Source: Hymenobacter telluris
GTDB lineage: Bacteria > Bacteroidota > Bacteroidia > Cytophagales > Hymenobacteraceae
Assembly: GCF_017313265.1 (NCBI RefSeq)
Contig: NZ_JAFLQZ010000006.1
Location: 186,001-250,000, forward strand
Direction of reading: 5' to 3'
DNA length: 64,000 bases
Shown here: piece by piece, positions 51,699-60,436 of the stretch
Layout of the letters: the number at the start of each line of letters is the position of its first letter
How positions within the stretch are numbered: position 1 is the first letter of the stretch
Program-made: the position numbers and the translations under genes
The notes under the pieces: generated by a model
Seen by the model: only the letters and a program-made list of their open reading frames with translations
The model's database searches: none
Told to the model about the DNA's origin: nothing

Positions 51699-51818
51699 GG
51701 TGAGTTGGTGAGATAGTGAAATGGTGAGTTTGACGTTCTAGCTGCGTAATCTGCGCTAATAGAACGTCAAGCTCACAATTTCACTATCTCACTATTTCAC
51801 CAACTCACTAACTCACCT
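51699..51818. repeat. Palindromic repeat with GGTGA-type units, copy 2
   Basis: Left arm GGTGAGTTGGTGAGATAGTG, inner GACGTTCTA..TAGAACGTC stem, and an inverted right arm. As in copy 1, it lies between convergent genes, and the last codons and stop of the opposite E1 gene (GELVSW, TGA) are inside it. Confidence 0.75.
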
Positions 51819-53989
51819 ATGGCGGCGGCTACTTTATCGGCGTTGGGGAGCATTTGGCGCTCCAGGTCCACGTTGAGGGCAATGGCGGGCAGATTGGCGG
51901 CGCCGAGGGTGAAAACGGGGGCGTCGAGCTGGCGGAAGCAGGTGCGCTGGATGCGGCCAGCCAGGCTCTCGGCGAAGGAGTTCATGAGCGGCTCCTCGGT
52001 GAGTACCAGAGCCTTGCCGTGGCGGCGCACGGCCACTTCCACGGCCTCGAAATCAAGCGGATTGAGAGTGCGCAAGTCCAGGATTTCCACCTGGCCGGGG
52101 AACTGGCGGCTGGCGGTTTTCGCCCAGTACACGCCCATGCCGTAGGTGACAACCACGCAGGTTTCGCCGCTGGCCAGCTTCTGCGCGTCGGCGGCTTGGG
52201 CTATGGCGGCCTTGCCGAGCGGAATAACGTAGCCGGCGGCCGGCTCCACGGTTTTGGCGTCTTCGGTGCCGGGTACTTTGCTCCAGTACAGGCCTTTATG
52301 CTCCAGCATTACCACCGGGTTCGGGTCGAGGAAGGCGGCGCGCATCAGGCCCTTCATGTCGGCGGCGTTGCTGGGGTACACCACCTTGATGCCGCGGATG
52401 TTGAGCAGCGTGCTTTCAATCGAGCCCGAATGATACGGCCCGCCCCCACCGTACGCCCCAATCGGCACCCGAATCAGGCTTTGCACCGGAAACTGCCCGT
52501 TGGACAAGTAGCACGATTTGCTCAGCTCTTCCACCAACTGATTGAGGCCGGGCCAGATGTAGTCGGCAAACTGGATTTCCACAATGGCCTTGGCCCCTAC
52601 GGCGCTCATACCGGCCGTGCTGCCCACAATGTAGGCCTCCTGAATGGGCGTATTGAACACGCGGGCGTCGCCGTACTTTTTGGCCAGTAAAGCTGCCTCC
52701 CGGAACACGCCGCCCAGCTCCCCTCCCACATCCTGGCCGTAAAACAGCGCCTCCGGAAACTCGCGCAGAATATCATCAATGGTGTGCAGGGCGGCGTCTA
52801 CCATCAGCGCTTTGTCGGCACCGGCGGGGCTCCGCTCCCCGGCTTCCTCGGTCACGGCAGGCGGCGCAAATTCGTGGTCGGCGTAGGTGGCCGGGTCGGG
52901 CGCGGGGGCGGCCAGGGCGCGCTGGTAGTCGGCCTCTACCGTAGCGCGGGCGTCGGCGGCCAACATGGATAGCGCGGTTTCGGTGAAACCCAGATCCAGC
53001 ATCTGCTGGTGCAGGCGCGGCAGTGGGTCGAGTAGGTTGTGGGCGGTAAGGTTGTCGCCGCGGTACCACTCACGCCGCACGCCACTGGTGTGGTGGCCCA
53101 ACAGCGGGCACTTGGCGTGCACCAGCACCGGACCGCGCCGCGCCCGTACGTAGTCGAAGGCGTCGGCCATACCGGCGTAACTAGCTTGGAAATCGGCCCC
53201 GTCGAACTGCAAGCGGTGCAACCCTTTGAAGCCGGCGGCAAACTCGTAGGCATCCATGGTGCGCATTTCGCGGCCGGTGGCCGAAATACCCCAGTCGTTG
53301 TCTTGCACCAGATAAATGATGGGCAACTGGTGCAGCACGGCCATTTGCAGGGCCTCACTCACCTCGCCTTCCGTCATGGCCCCGTCGCCAATCGAGCAAA
53401 CCACTACAGGCTTTGCCTCTGAATTAAAAATTAAAAATTCAGAATTAAAATTTGACTGGGCATTGCTGTTAGAATTGGTTGGGGCTGACTTATCGGCTTC
53501 ATTTTTAATTTTTAATTCTAAATTTTTAATTGACTCCAAATACTTGATGCCATGGGCCATACCGGTAGCCGGAATGGCCTGCATGCCGGTGGCCGAGCTT
53601 TGGTGCGGAATCAGTGGGAAACCTTTGCGCCGCAACGAGGGGTGGCTGTAGTAGGTACGGCCGCCACTGAACGGGTCGTCGCGCTTGGCCATGAGTTGCA
53701 GCATCAATTCATACGGCTGCAACCCCAACCCGATGAGCATGGCGTCGTCGCGGTAGTAGGGCGCCACGCAGTCGATGGGGCGCAGGTGGAAAGCGGCAGC
53801 CAGCTGCACGGCTTCGTGGCCGCGGGCGGTGGCGTGCACGTATTTGGCCGTTATGGCTTTGTTTTCTTCGTAGAGCCGGGCCATTTCGGCGGCGGTGTGC
53901 ATCAGGCGGTAGGCTCGTTGCCAAGTGGCCTGGGTAGGTTGGGTGGTAGCGAAGGTAGGTTCCAGAGTGGGGGCGGCTTGGCTTGACAT
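51797..53989 (-). CDS. 2-oxoacid dehydrogenase E1, fused alpha and beta subunits
   Basis: A 730-residue thiamine-diphosphate enzyme. The alpha part (1-370) has the thiamine motif GDGAMTEGEVSEALQMAVLH; the beta part (about 395-730) has EALFYGQDVGGELGGVF, GGPYHSGSIE and LTEEPLMNSFAESL. Fused E1 is usual in Cytophagales and serves branched-chain 2-oxoacid or pyruvate-type complexes. Residues about 153-190 come from an AT-rich palindromic repeat inserted in frame just before the thiamine motif. The C-terminal GELVSW is from another repeat. Confidence 0.92.
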   Translation of the reverse strand: MSSQAAPTLEPTFATTQPTQATWQRAYRLMHTAAEMARLYEENKAITAKYVHATARGHEAVQLAAAFHLRPIDCVAPYYRDDAMLIGLGLQPYELMLQLMAKRDDPFSGGRTYYSHPSLRRKGFPLIPHQSSATGMQAIPATGMAHGIKYLESIKNLELKIKNEADKSAPTNSNSNAQSNFNSEFLIFNSEAKPVVVCSIGDGAMTEGEVSEALQMAVLHQLPIIYLVQDNDWGISATGREMRTMDAYEFAAGFKGLHRLQFDGADFQASYAGMADAFDYVRARRGPVLVHAKCPLLGHHTSGVRREWYRGDNLTAHNLLDPLPRLHQQMLDLGFTETALSMLAADARATVEADYQRALAAPAPDPATYADHEFAPPAVTEEAGERSPAGADKALMVDAALHTIDDILREFPEALFYGQDVGGELGGVFREAALLAKKYGDARVFNTPIQEAYIVGSTAGMSAVGAKAIVEIQFADYIWPGLNQLVEELSKSCYLSNGQFPVQSLIRVPIGAYGGGGPYHSGSIESTLLNIRGIKVVYPSNAADMKGLMRAAFLDPNPVVMLEHKGLYWSKVPGTEDAKTVEPAAGYVIPLGKAAIAQAADAQKLASGETCVVVTYGMGVYWAKTASRQFPGQVEILDLRTLNPLDFEAVEVAVRRHGKALVLTEEPLMNSFAESLAGRIQRTCFRQLDAPVFTLGAANLPAIALNVDLERQMLPNADKVAAAIGELVSW
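53421..53533. repeat. AT-rich palindromic element inside the E1 gene, copy 1
   Basis: About 112 bases with AATTAAAAATT at both ends in inverted orientation and AATTTTTAATTTTTAATTCT in the right part. It is translated in frame as about 38 residues rich in Asn, Lys and Ser. A related 100-base copy lies at 58,712-58,811. Confidence 0.8.
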
Positions 53990-54175
53990 AGAGTGGCGGT
54001 GGGTGGCGCAACGAAATTACAGGTTCAGATTGGATGAATGGATGAGGGGATGATTGAATGATGGAGCAGCCAAAGCGCAAGGCCCATCGGAAGTCACGAA
54101 TTTCTCGTTTTGTCTGCGCAGATTGCGCCACCTACAACAGCCGAGCGCCTATATCCCTCATCCAATCATCCACCC

Positions 54176-54691
54176 ATGCTCCTCACCCCTGCCACTGCGG
54201 CCGACATTCCGGCGCTGGTAACCTTGGTAAACAGTGCCTACCGGGGCGAAGTATCCACCCAGGGCTGGACCACCGAAGCGCACCTGCTCGACGGCCAGCG
54301 TACCGATGCCGCCGCCCTGCTGGAGTTGCTAGCCGCTCCCGAGGCCACTATTCTGCAAGGCACCACGCCCACCGGAGAGCTACTCGGCAGCGTGTACCTG
54401 CACCCCGAACCCGACGGGGTACTGTACCTGGGTATGCTGTCGGTGGCGCCCACGCAGCAGGGCCAGGGTATCGGCAAGCACTTGCTGGAAGCCGCCGAGG
54501 CGTTTGCCCGCCAAACCGCCTGCACCAGGATTCGGATTACGGTTATTTCGGTGCGGACCGAGCTGCTGGCGTGGTACGAGCGGCATGGCTACCACCGCAC
54601 CGGCGCCACCGAAGCCTTCCCCACCGACACCCGGTTCGGCATCCCTCGGCAGCCGCTGGAGTTGCTGGTGCTGGAGAAGGAGTTGAGTTAG
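54176..54691 (+). CDS. GNAT family N-acetyltransferase
   Basis: A 171-residue acetyltransferase from the ATG at 54176. The GNAT pattern is clear: TPATAADIPALVTLVNSAYR at the start, YLGMLSVAPTQQGQGIGKHL as the acetyl-CoA loop, and WYERHGYHRTG near the end. The substrate is unknown. The start lies in a palindromic, GGATGA-rich intergenic segment (54,030-54,178). Confidence 0.9.
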   Translation: MLLTPATAADIPALVTLVNSAYRGEVSTQGWTTEAHLLDGQRTDAAALLELLAAPEATILQGTTPTGELLGSVYLHPEPDGVLYLGMLSVAPTQQGQGIGKHLLEAAEAFARQTACTRIRITVISVRTELLAWYERHGYHRTGATEAFPTDTRFGIPRQPLELLVLEKELS

Positions 54692-54722
54692 ATAATCGAC
54701 TGACGCCTACTACACTTTCTAT

Positions 54723-55187
54723 ATGCGAATCAACCAATCGGTTAGGTTGCTGGCATTGTTAATATGCGCGGCCTGTGTTCACCGTCTACCAGCTCAAGAG
54801 CCTCTTTCTGTGCGATTATCCTCACCGGTCTGTATACAACTAGAAAAGGCTACGGCCTTGGAGTATGTTGTATTTAACCCAAATCGTGAAAGCATCCGGT
54901 TTAACTCATTTCGTTTAGGTTTTTATTCTATTGAAAACATATCGACTATGGAGGAGCCGGAACGTACCATAATAAGTGAACCGACTAGTACACTGCCCGG
55001 CGTAATTATCATACCGCCACTGTCAGAAATTCGGCTTCAGGACACAACGCATTGGTTTCAGCAATTCAAGCTTGAACAGGGCGAAAAATATCAGGTTCAG
55101 TTTGTTGACTCGGGGCCTCTTTCCAAAAAAGACAAACTAACCGTAGCACAGCAAGTTGGTCCCGCTATACTTACCATGTGCAAATAA
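54723..55187 (+). CDS. Hypothetical exported protein
   Basis: A 154-residue protein with a signal peptide (VRLLALLICAACVHRLPAQE), possibly a lipoprotein by the Cys residues. The mature part is strand-rich, like a small immunoglobulin-type domain (LEYVVFNPNRESIRFNSF). Base composition is more AT-rich than its neighbours, which may mean recent gain. No family is recognised. Confidence 0.6.
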   Translation: MRINQSVRLLALLICAACVHRLPAQEPLSVRLSSPVCIQLEKATALEYVVFNPNRESIRFNSFRLGFYSIENISTMEEPERTIISEPTSTLPGVIIIPPLSEIRLQDTTHWFQQFKLEQGEKYQVQFVDSGPLSKKDKLTVAQQVGPAILTMCK

Positions 55188-55322
55188 AGTATCCGAGGCC
55201 TCTGCACGTCTGCAAAACCAGTAAAGCCGTACCTTCGCAGCCTTGAAAACTGCGGCGGCGCTACGTGGCATCCGTTTCTGAGTGGGCCCGTTGCTTACTC
55301 ACCACGCGCCGCCTTGCCTTCT

Positions 55323-56276
55323 ATGTCGAATCTTACCTCATTTCCTACCGCCACTCCGGCTGCCACCTTGCGCGCCAGCGTAGAAGCTTGGCTGCGCGAA
55401 TTTCAAGACTGGCTGTGCCAGCAGCTGGAAACTACCGACGGCACTGGCCGTTTTCAGGAAGACGCTTGGCAGCACCACGGCGGCGGCGGCGGCCGCTCGC
55501 GCGTGCTCACTCACGGCACCATCATCGAGAAGGGCGGCGTGAATTTTTCGGCCGTGCAAGGCACCATGAGCGAGCAGGCGGCCCGCGTGCTGCTCATGCC
55601 CAACCCCGAGTATTTCGCCACTGGCGTATCGGTGGTGCAGCACCCGCGCAGCCCGCTGGTGCCCATCTCGCACATGAACGTGCGGTATTTCGAGGCCGGC
55701 AACGGCGAGGCGTGGTTTGGCGGCGGGCTCGATTTAACCCCGATTTACGTGGATGAAGCGCAGGGCCGCTGGTTTCACGAGCAGATTGCCGAGGTGTGCG
55801 CGCAGCACAATCCTACCTACTACGCCCGCTTCAAGCAGTGGGCCGACGATTATTTTTACCTGCCTCACCGCCAGGAAACGCGCGGCATCGGCGGCCTGTT
55901 CTTCGACCGGCTCACGGTGGGTAAAGACGGTGAGGCCGAGGCGCTGTTTGCCTTTATCCGGGCCGTGGGCGAGGTTTTTGGCCGCACCTACACTGAGTTG
56001 ATGCGCCAGAATGCCAACCTGCCCTACTCCGAGCAACAGAAGCAGTGGCAGCTGGTGCGCCGGGGCCGCTACGCCGAGTTCAACCTGGCCTTCGACCGGG
56101 GTACGCGCTTCGGGCTGGAAACCGGGGGCCGCACCGAAAGCATTCTGATGAGCTTGCCCCCCCAGGTGGAGTGGCACTACAATTTCCCCATCGAGCCCAA
56201 CTCGCCCGAAGCCGCCACCCAGGCCTGGCTGCGCAAAGGCGTAGACTGGCTTACTGAAACCTCCCGCCCCGCTTGA
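55323..56276 (+). CDS. hemF: Oxygen-dependent coproporphyrinogen III oxidase
   Basis: A 317-residue HemF. It contains VSVVQHPRSPLVPISHMNVR, WFGGGLDLTPIYVDE, HRQETRGIGGLFFDRL and GRYAEFNLAFDRGTRFGLET, all strong family signatures. It converts coproporphyrinogen III to protoporphyrinogen IX with O2 in heme synthesis. Its stop shares bases with the start of the PAP2 gene (TTGA). Confidence 0.96.
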   Translation: MSNLTSFPTATPAATLRASVEAWLREFQDWLCQQLETTDGTGRFQEDAWQHHGGGGGRSRVLTHGTIIEKGGVNFSAVQGTMSEQAARVLLMPNPEYFATGVSVVQHPRSPLVPISHMNVRYFEAGNGEAWFGGGLDLTPIYVDEAQGRWFHEQIAEVCAQHNPTYYARFKQWADDYFYLPHRQETRGIGGLFFDRLTVGKDGEAEALFAFIRAVGEVFGRTYTELMRQNANLPYSEQQKQWQLVRRGRYAEFNLAFDRGTRFGLETGGRTESILMSLPPQVEWHYNFPIEPNSPEAATQAWLRKGVDWLTETSRPA

Positions 56277-56851
56277 TTGAAGCTCTAAAATCTCTGGACA
56301 ACTGGCTGCTGCTGGCCGCCAACCGCCACCATGCCCCCTGGCTGGACGAACTGATGGTGTTCTTCACCGAGCGGTTTGTGTGGTTTCCGGCTTACTTCGT
56401 GCTGCTGGTGGTGCTGGCGTATCTGGTGGGGCGCCGGGCCTGGGTGCTGCTGCCGCTGCTGGGCGCCACGGTAGCCCTGGCCGACATTATTTCCAGCCGC
56501 CTGTTTAAGCCCTACTTCGCCCGGCTCCGCCCCTGCCATGATCCTACCCTATCGGCTACGTTGAACATGGTGAATGGCTGCGGCGGGCAGTTCGGGTTTA
56601 TGTCGTCGCACGCGGCTAACGCCTTTGCCCTCACGGTGTTCATGGCCTTGGTGCTACCTCGCCGTTATCGGGTGGCGCAATGGCTACTACTGGTTTGGGC
56701 CATCATCGTAAGCTACAGCCGTATCTATCTGGCCGCGCACTTCCCTTCCGACGTATTGGCCGGCGCTCTGCTCGGCAGTTTGCTGGCTTGGGGGTTTGCC
56801 ACGCTTTATAAGCGCCTAACCAGTACCGGCCCGCTTAGTAAAATTTTCTAG
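56273..56851 (+). CDS. PAP2-family membrane phosphatase
   Basis: A 192-residue protein with four to five membrane segments and the three PAP2 motifs: KPYFARLRPCH, SSHAANAFALTVF and SYSRIYLAAHFPSDVLAG. Members dephosphorylate undecaprenyl diphosphate or other lipid phosphates. The start is TTG at 56273 and is coupled to hemF. Confidence 0.88.
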   Translation: MIEALKSLDNWLLLAANRHHAPWLDELMVFFTERFVWFPAYFVLLVVLAYLVGRRAWVLLPLLGATVALADIISSRLFKPYFARLRPCHDPTLSATLNMVNGCGGQFGFMSSHAANAFALTVFMALVLPRRYRVAQWLLLVWAIIVSYSRIYLAAHFPSDVLAGALLGSLLAWGFATLYKRLTSTGPLSKIF

Positions 56852-56873
56852 AAAAGCCTTTTTTCAATTATAT

Positions 56874-56906
56874 AAAAGCCGCTGTCAAGCTCCTGACAGC
56901 GGCTTT
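56874..56906. terminator. Bidirectional terminator after the PAP2 gene
   Basis: Stem AAAGCCGCTGTCA (56875-56887) and TGACAGCGGCTTT (56894-56906) with a six-base loop AGCTCC. It lies between the PAP2 gene and the opposite small gene. Confidence 0.88.
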
Positions 56907-56922
56907 CTTATCGGGTAGAATA

Positions 56923-57129
56923 CTACTTGGCAGGCTTGCGGTTGCCGGTGTGGCCGTCGCCCCGGTCGCCTTGGCCGGGCTTGCTGGTGATTTTGGAGTT
57001 GTGCTGGTCGTCCTGCGACAAAGAACGGTTCAGGTCCACCTCACTGGTGAACTGGCCCCGTGCATTCCGGCGCACGTAGCGCTTGTCGCCGGGCGTAGGC
57101 TCTAGTTGTTCGCGCTTGGATTTCGGCAT
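56923..57129 (-). CDS. Small basic Bacteroidota protein
   Basis: A 68-residue basic, probably disordered protein (KRYVRRNARGQFTSEVDLNR, then KPGQGDRGDGHTGNRKPAK). The segment RNARGQFTSEVDLNRSLSQD occurs in small stress-type proteins of this group. Function is unknown. Confidence 0.65.
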   Translation of the reverse strand: MPKSKREQLEPTPGDKRYVRRNARGQFTSEVDLNRSLSQDDQHNSKITSKPGQGDRGDGHTGNRKPAK

Positions 57130-57340
57130 GGCGGGAAGGAAGTAACAAGTTGACGATCTACTTGATACGCACTTCTTGCCAAGCAGGTTAGCTACTTGCT
57201 TACCGGGTTGTCACCCTGATTGCAACCATCATCGGTAGAGTTGAAGCAGGTACCACCCATGAGTGGTATACCCACTGCTTTACTAGGCCAGCTTTCTGTC
57301 TTATATCCATCGACTTTGTTTCCGCAGAAGCCCCTAACCC

Positions 57341-58003
57341 TTAGCGAAACGTACGAATACCGTTGTCGTAGTAAATCAGCTGCGCGGCCTCGTCTTGATA
57401 GTAAGCAAATGGATACTCCTGATTTTTCGGGCTCACCCGCCACGCTTTGACCAACTTTTCGGGGGCGTTGCTGATACCCGCGTTAAGGTTGTAATACCCA
57501 AATTCGGCGCTCACGCACTGGCGCTGCACATCTTTCAAACGGCCAGCATCAAACTCCGTGATAGCAGCCTGAAAAAGTTCGCCCACCTGCCCGGCACTGA
57601 GCGTGGGTGTAGTATTGAGGCTGGTGCCGCTGCTGAGCTGACCGTTTTGAAAGTTGAACGACCCATTTTTAAAGGCGAAAATTAACTGGGCCGTGAAGAT
57701 GCGCAACCCGTTGGTGTATTCCTCCACCGTAACTACCTGCGAGTCGAAACTGGCATAAGGTGAAAAAAATGTTTGCACCGATTCGCGCACATAGCGCACA
57801 TAGCGAAGGTTGCGGCTGTCGAGGCGGTTGCGAACAAACAGACTGTTGATAGTTGCCACATCGGAGCTGCTTAAGCTGTGGGCACTCACCGGCACAGTCA
57901 GTGGCTCGCTACAATCTTTGCCAGGACGCTCCTCTTGCTTGGCGCAGGAGAACACAAGAAAAGAGCCTAGTATAGGAGGCAACAGGATTCTGAGGCGACT
58001 CAT
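57341..58003 (-). CDS. Hypothetical lipoprotein
   Basis: A 220-residue protein from the ATG at 58003, with a lipobox (PPILGSFLVFSC). The mature part is mixed alpha/beta (VTVEEYTNGLRIFTAQLIFA, then GYYNLNAGISNAPEKLVKAW). No family is recognised. The segment downstream (57,229-57,256) repeats a piece of the riboflavin synthase gene. Confidence 0.6.
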   Translation of the reverse strand: MSRLRILLPPILGSFLVFSCAKQEERPGKDCSEPLTVPVSAHSLSSSDVATINSLFVRNRLDSRNLRYVRYVRESVQTFFSPYASFDSQVVTVEEYTNGLRIFTAQLIFAFKNGSFNFQNGQLSSGTSLNTTPTLSAGQVGELFQAAITEFDAGRLKDVQRQCVSAEFGYYNLNAGISNAPEKLVKAWRVSPKNQEYPFAYYQDEAAQLIYYDNGIRTFR

Positions 58004-58105
58004 CGGAATGGGAATTAGCTGTTCTATTACTGGAGCCCCGTCCCTCGGGAAAGGTTGCAATGCCGCTCATTGCCTAGCCTGCACAGACCGTCAATTACGG
58101 CGTCC

Positions 58106-58705
58106 TTAGCGGCTGACCTGCCCCAGCAGCTTGGCCACGTACTTACCTACAATATCGAACTCCAGATTCACCTGGTGGCCGGGGCGCAGGTCCTGGAAGG
58201 TGGTGTGCTCGTAGGTGTAGGGAATAATGGCCACCGAAAAACCATCATCGGTGGAGTTGAAGCAGGTTAGGCTGGTGCCGTTGATGCAGATGGAGCCTTT
58301 CTCCACGGTTACGCGGCCGGGGCCGGGCTCGTGGCGGAACCGGTACAGCCACGAGCCGTTCTGGTCCTCCACCGATTCGCAAGTGGCGGTGAGGTCAACG
58401 TGGCCCTGCACGATGTGGCCGTCGAAGCGGCCATTGGCGGCCAGGCACCGCTCCAGATTCACGCGGCGGCCGGGCTCCCAGTGCGCCAGGTTGGTTTTTT
58501 GCAGCGTTTCGTCGATGGCCGTCACTACGTGCGTACCAGCGGCGGCATCCACGGCTACTACGGTCAAACACACGCCGTCGTGCGCCACGCTCTGGTCGAT
58601 TTGCAGCTCAGCGGCAAAGGGCGCCCCTACCGTGAAATGAATGTTTGTGCCCTCGCGGCGCACCTCTTGGATGGTTCCGAGAGATTCTATGATACCAGTG
58701 AACAT
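58106..58705 (-). CDS. ribE: Riboflavin synthase alpha chain
   Basis: A 199-residue protein that begins MFTGIIESLGTIQEV and has two similar lumazine-binding halves: VAHDGVCLTVV and CLAANGRFDGHIVQGHVD in the first, SICINGTSLTC in the second. It forms riboflavin from two 6,7-dimethyl-8-ribityllumazine molecules. I chose the ATG at 58705, the usual family start, over an upstream one at 58714. An AT-rich palindromic element lies directly before it. Confidence 0.95.
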   Translation of the reverse strand: MFTGIIESLGTIQEVRREGTNIHFTVGAPFAAELQIDQSVAHDGVCLTVVAVDAAAGTHVVTAIDETLQKTNLAHWEPGRRVNLERCLAANGRFDGHIVQGHVDLTATCESVEDQNGSWLYRFRHEPGPGRVTVEKGSICINGTSLTCFNSTDDGFSVAIIPYTYEHTTFQDLRPGHQVNLEFDIVGKYVAKLLGQVSR

Positions 58706-58711
58706 GGGTTT

Positions 58712-58811
58712 CAATTAAAAATTAAAAATTGAGAATTGAGAATAAGGCCTGCTGAATGGTCTGATGACCTGCAACGACCATTTTTAATTTTTAATTCTCA
58801 ATTTTTAATTG
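58712..58811. repeat. AT-rich palindromic element, copy 2
   Basis: A 100-base element with CAATTAAAAATT at both ends in inverted orientation, inner AATTGAGAATT segments and a GC-richer centre. It lies between ribE and the glycosylphosphotransferase gene. Both copies are followed on the right by GACT. Confidence 0.8.
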
Positions 58812-58812
58812 A

Positions 58813-60252
58813 CTACTTACCTCGTCCTTCGATAATGATTTTAAGGGTGTAAAGCAGCACCCGGAAGTCCATGGCGAGGCTCATGTTTTCGATGTAGAGA
58901 ATGTCGAATTTCAGGCGTTCCACCATCTGGGCCACGGTTTCGGCATAGCCGTATTTCACTTGCCCGAGGCTGGTGAGGCCCGGCCGGACGCGGTGCAGGT
59001 GGCGGTAATGCGGCGCGAGCAGCACAATCTGGTCGATGAAGAACTGCCGCTCGGGGCGCGGCCCCACAATGCTCATGTCGCCCTTGATAACGTTCCAGAA
59101 CTGGGGTAGCTCATCGAGCCGCACCTTGCGCATAAAGCGGCCCCAGGGCGTGATGCGCGGGTCGTGGTCGGAGCTGAGCGAGGGGCCCTGCTTTTCGGCG
59201 TCGGTGTACATCGAGCGGAACTTGTAGATGCGGAACGGGTGCCCGAACCGCCCAATCCGCTCCTGCGAGTAAAACACCGGTCCCGGCGACGACAGTTTCA
59301 CCATAACGGCCGTGAAGGCATACACCGGCCAGGCCAGCAGTAAGAACAGCACGGAAGCCCCCACGTCGATAATACGTTTGAGCACCCGCTGCCACGGCGG
59401 CAGCAAGTCCTGCTTGATTTCAATGAGCGGCGTACCAAAAATGTGGCTCACTTTCACCGAGCCCAGCAGCATCTGGTAGAGGTCGGGCAGCACGCTGATA
59501 CGGGCGGGCGTGCCTTCGAGCAGCGTCAGAATCTCTTCTACCACGCGGTGCTCAGAGGGCTCGATGGCAATAACAATCTGTTCTATTTTCAGGGCGCGCA
59601 CCAGCGCTGGCATGCGGTGGTACGAACCGGGGGTGGGCAGCAGGGCGGCTAGCTCGGCATCAACCGTATTGCTCACGGGCGCAAATCCCACTAATTTCAA
59701 GCCCAGATGGCGGCTGTTGCGGCGTAGTTCGTGGTAGGTTTCCAGCGCCAGCGCATTAGAACCCACCAGCAGCGTATTAAAAAAGATGGTGCCGTTACGT
59801 ACCAGGCTCTGCACGCTGCTTACGGCCCAGGTGCGCAGAACGGCCGTGATACTGAAATGCAGCAGAAAGTACGCCGAAATGGTTTTATAGTACGATTTGT
59901 AGTTCTGCACGCCCTCGTCATCGAGCAGCAGTACAAAGAAAATCACCAGCCCACCCAGCACCGATACCTGCCCAAGCCGGATAATCTCAGACAGGCGAGA
60001 CTTGCGAAAGATGTCGCGGTACTCGCCGATGAGGGTGTACAGTAGGGTCCAGAAAACCGCAATCATCAGGGCCGAGCCCGTCAGGTCGAACAGAATACCT
60101 TCGGTGAAGTGGTAGCTGGTTAGCTCATCGAGCAAGTACTTGCGCACGATATAGAAACATACCCAGGCCAAGAGGGCCGCCAGAAAGTCGGCGGCTATCA
60201 GCTTTAGTAGTTGCAAGGTGCGAATCAAAGGGGCACGGATTGGGGCCGACAC
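58813..60252 (-). CDS. Polyprenyl glycosylphosphotransferase (WcaJ-like)
   Basis: A 479-residue enzyme. The N-terminal half has four membrane segments and a Rossmann-like CoA-binding-type region (about 150-260). The C-terminal catalytic part has KRIIDVGASVLFLLLAWPVY, SPGPVFYSQERIGRFGHPF, MRKVRLDELPQFWNVIKGD and MSIVGPRPE. It transfers a sugar phosphate to undecaprenyl phosphate and starts exopolysaccharide or O-unit synthesis. Confidence 0.93.
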   Translation of the reverse strand: MSAPIRAPLIRTLQLLKLIAADFLAALLAWVCFYIVRKYLLDELTSYHFTEGILFDLTGSALMIAVFWTLLYTLIGEYRDIFRKSRLSEIIRLGQVSVLGGLVIFFVLLLDDEGVQNYKSYYKTISAYFLLHFSITAVLRTWAVSSVQSLVRNGTIFFNTLLVGSNALALETYHELRRNSRHLGLKLVGFAPVSNTVDAELAALLPTPGSYHRMPALVRALKIEQIVIAIEPSEHRVVEEILTLLEGTPARISVLPDLYQMLLGSVKVSHIFGTPLIEIKQDLLPPWQRVLKRIIDVGASVLFLLLAWPVYAFTAVMVKLSSPGPVFYSQERIGRFGHPFRIYKFRSMYTDAEKQGPSLSSDHDPRITPWGRFMRKVRLDELPQFWNVIKGDMSIVGPRPERQFFIDQIVLLAPHYRHLHRVRPGLTSLGQVKYGYAETVAQMVERLKFDILYIENMSLAMDFRVLLYTLKIIIEGRGK

Positions 60253-60345
60253 GAGAGCCAGCCAGTGATTTTATGGGGGCGAATAGGTAGCTTCGCGCCG
60301 AAACAAATGCCGTAGCAGGCCATAATAGCCCGTTTTCCAGCGGGC

Positions 60346-60373
60346 CAAAGGTAGGGCAATAAACCGGAAACAA
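60346..60373 (-). promoter_or_regulatory. Bacteroidota-type promoter of the glycosylphosphotransferase
   Basis: On the minus strand, TTG (60373-60371) and TACCTTTG (60353-60346) with a 17-base gap fit the -33/-7 consensus TTG and TAnnTTTG. It lies about 95 bases before the ATG. Confidence 0.6.
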
Positions 60374-60436
60374 GGAAAAGCTGCACTATTCCTTTGTTTG
60401 CATCAAAGACCTTACCAGAGGCCCTGATTTTACCGC

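Noticed and set aside
57192..57443. 83-residue frame with a CFNSTDD segment like riboflavin synthase
   Set aside because: Only about nine residues match; the rest overlaps the end of the lipoprotein gene. It is noted as a sequence echo, not a gene.
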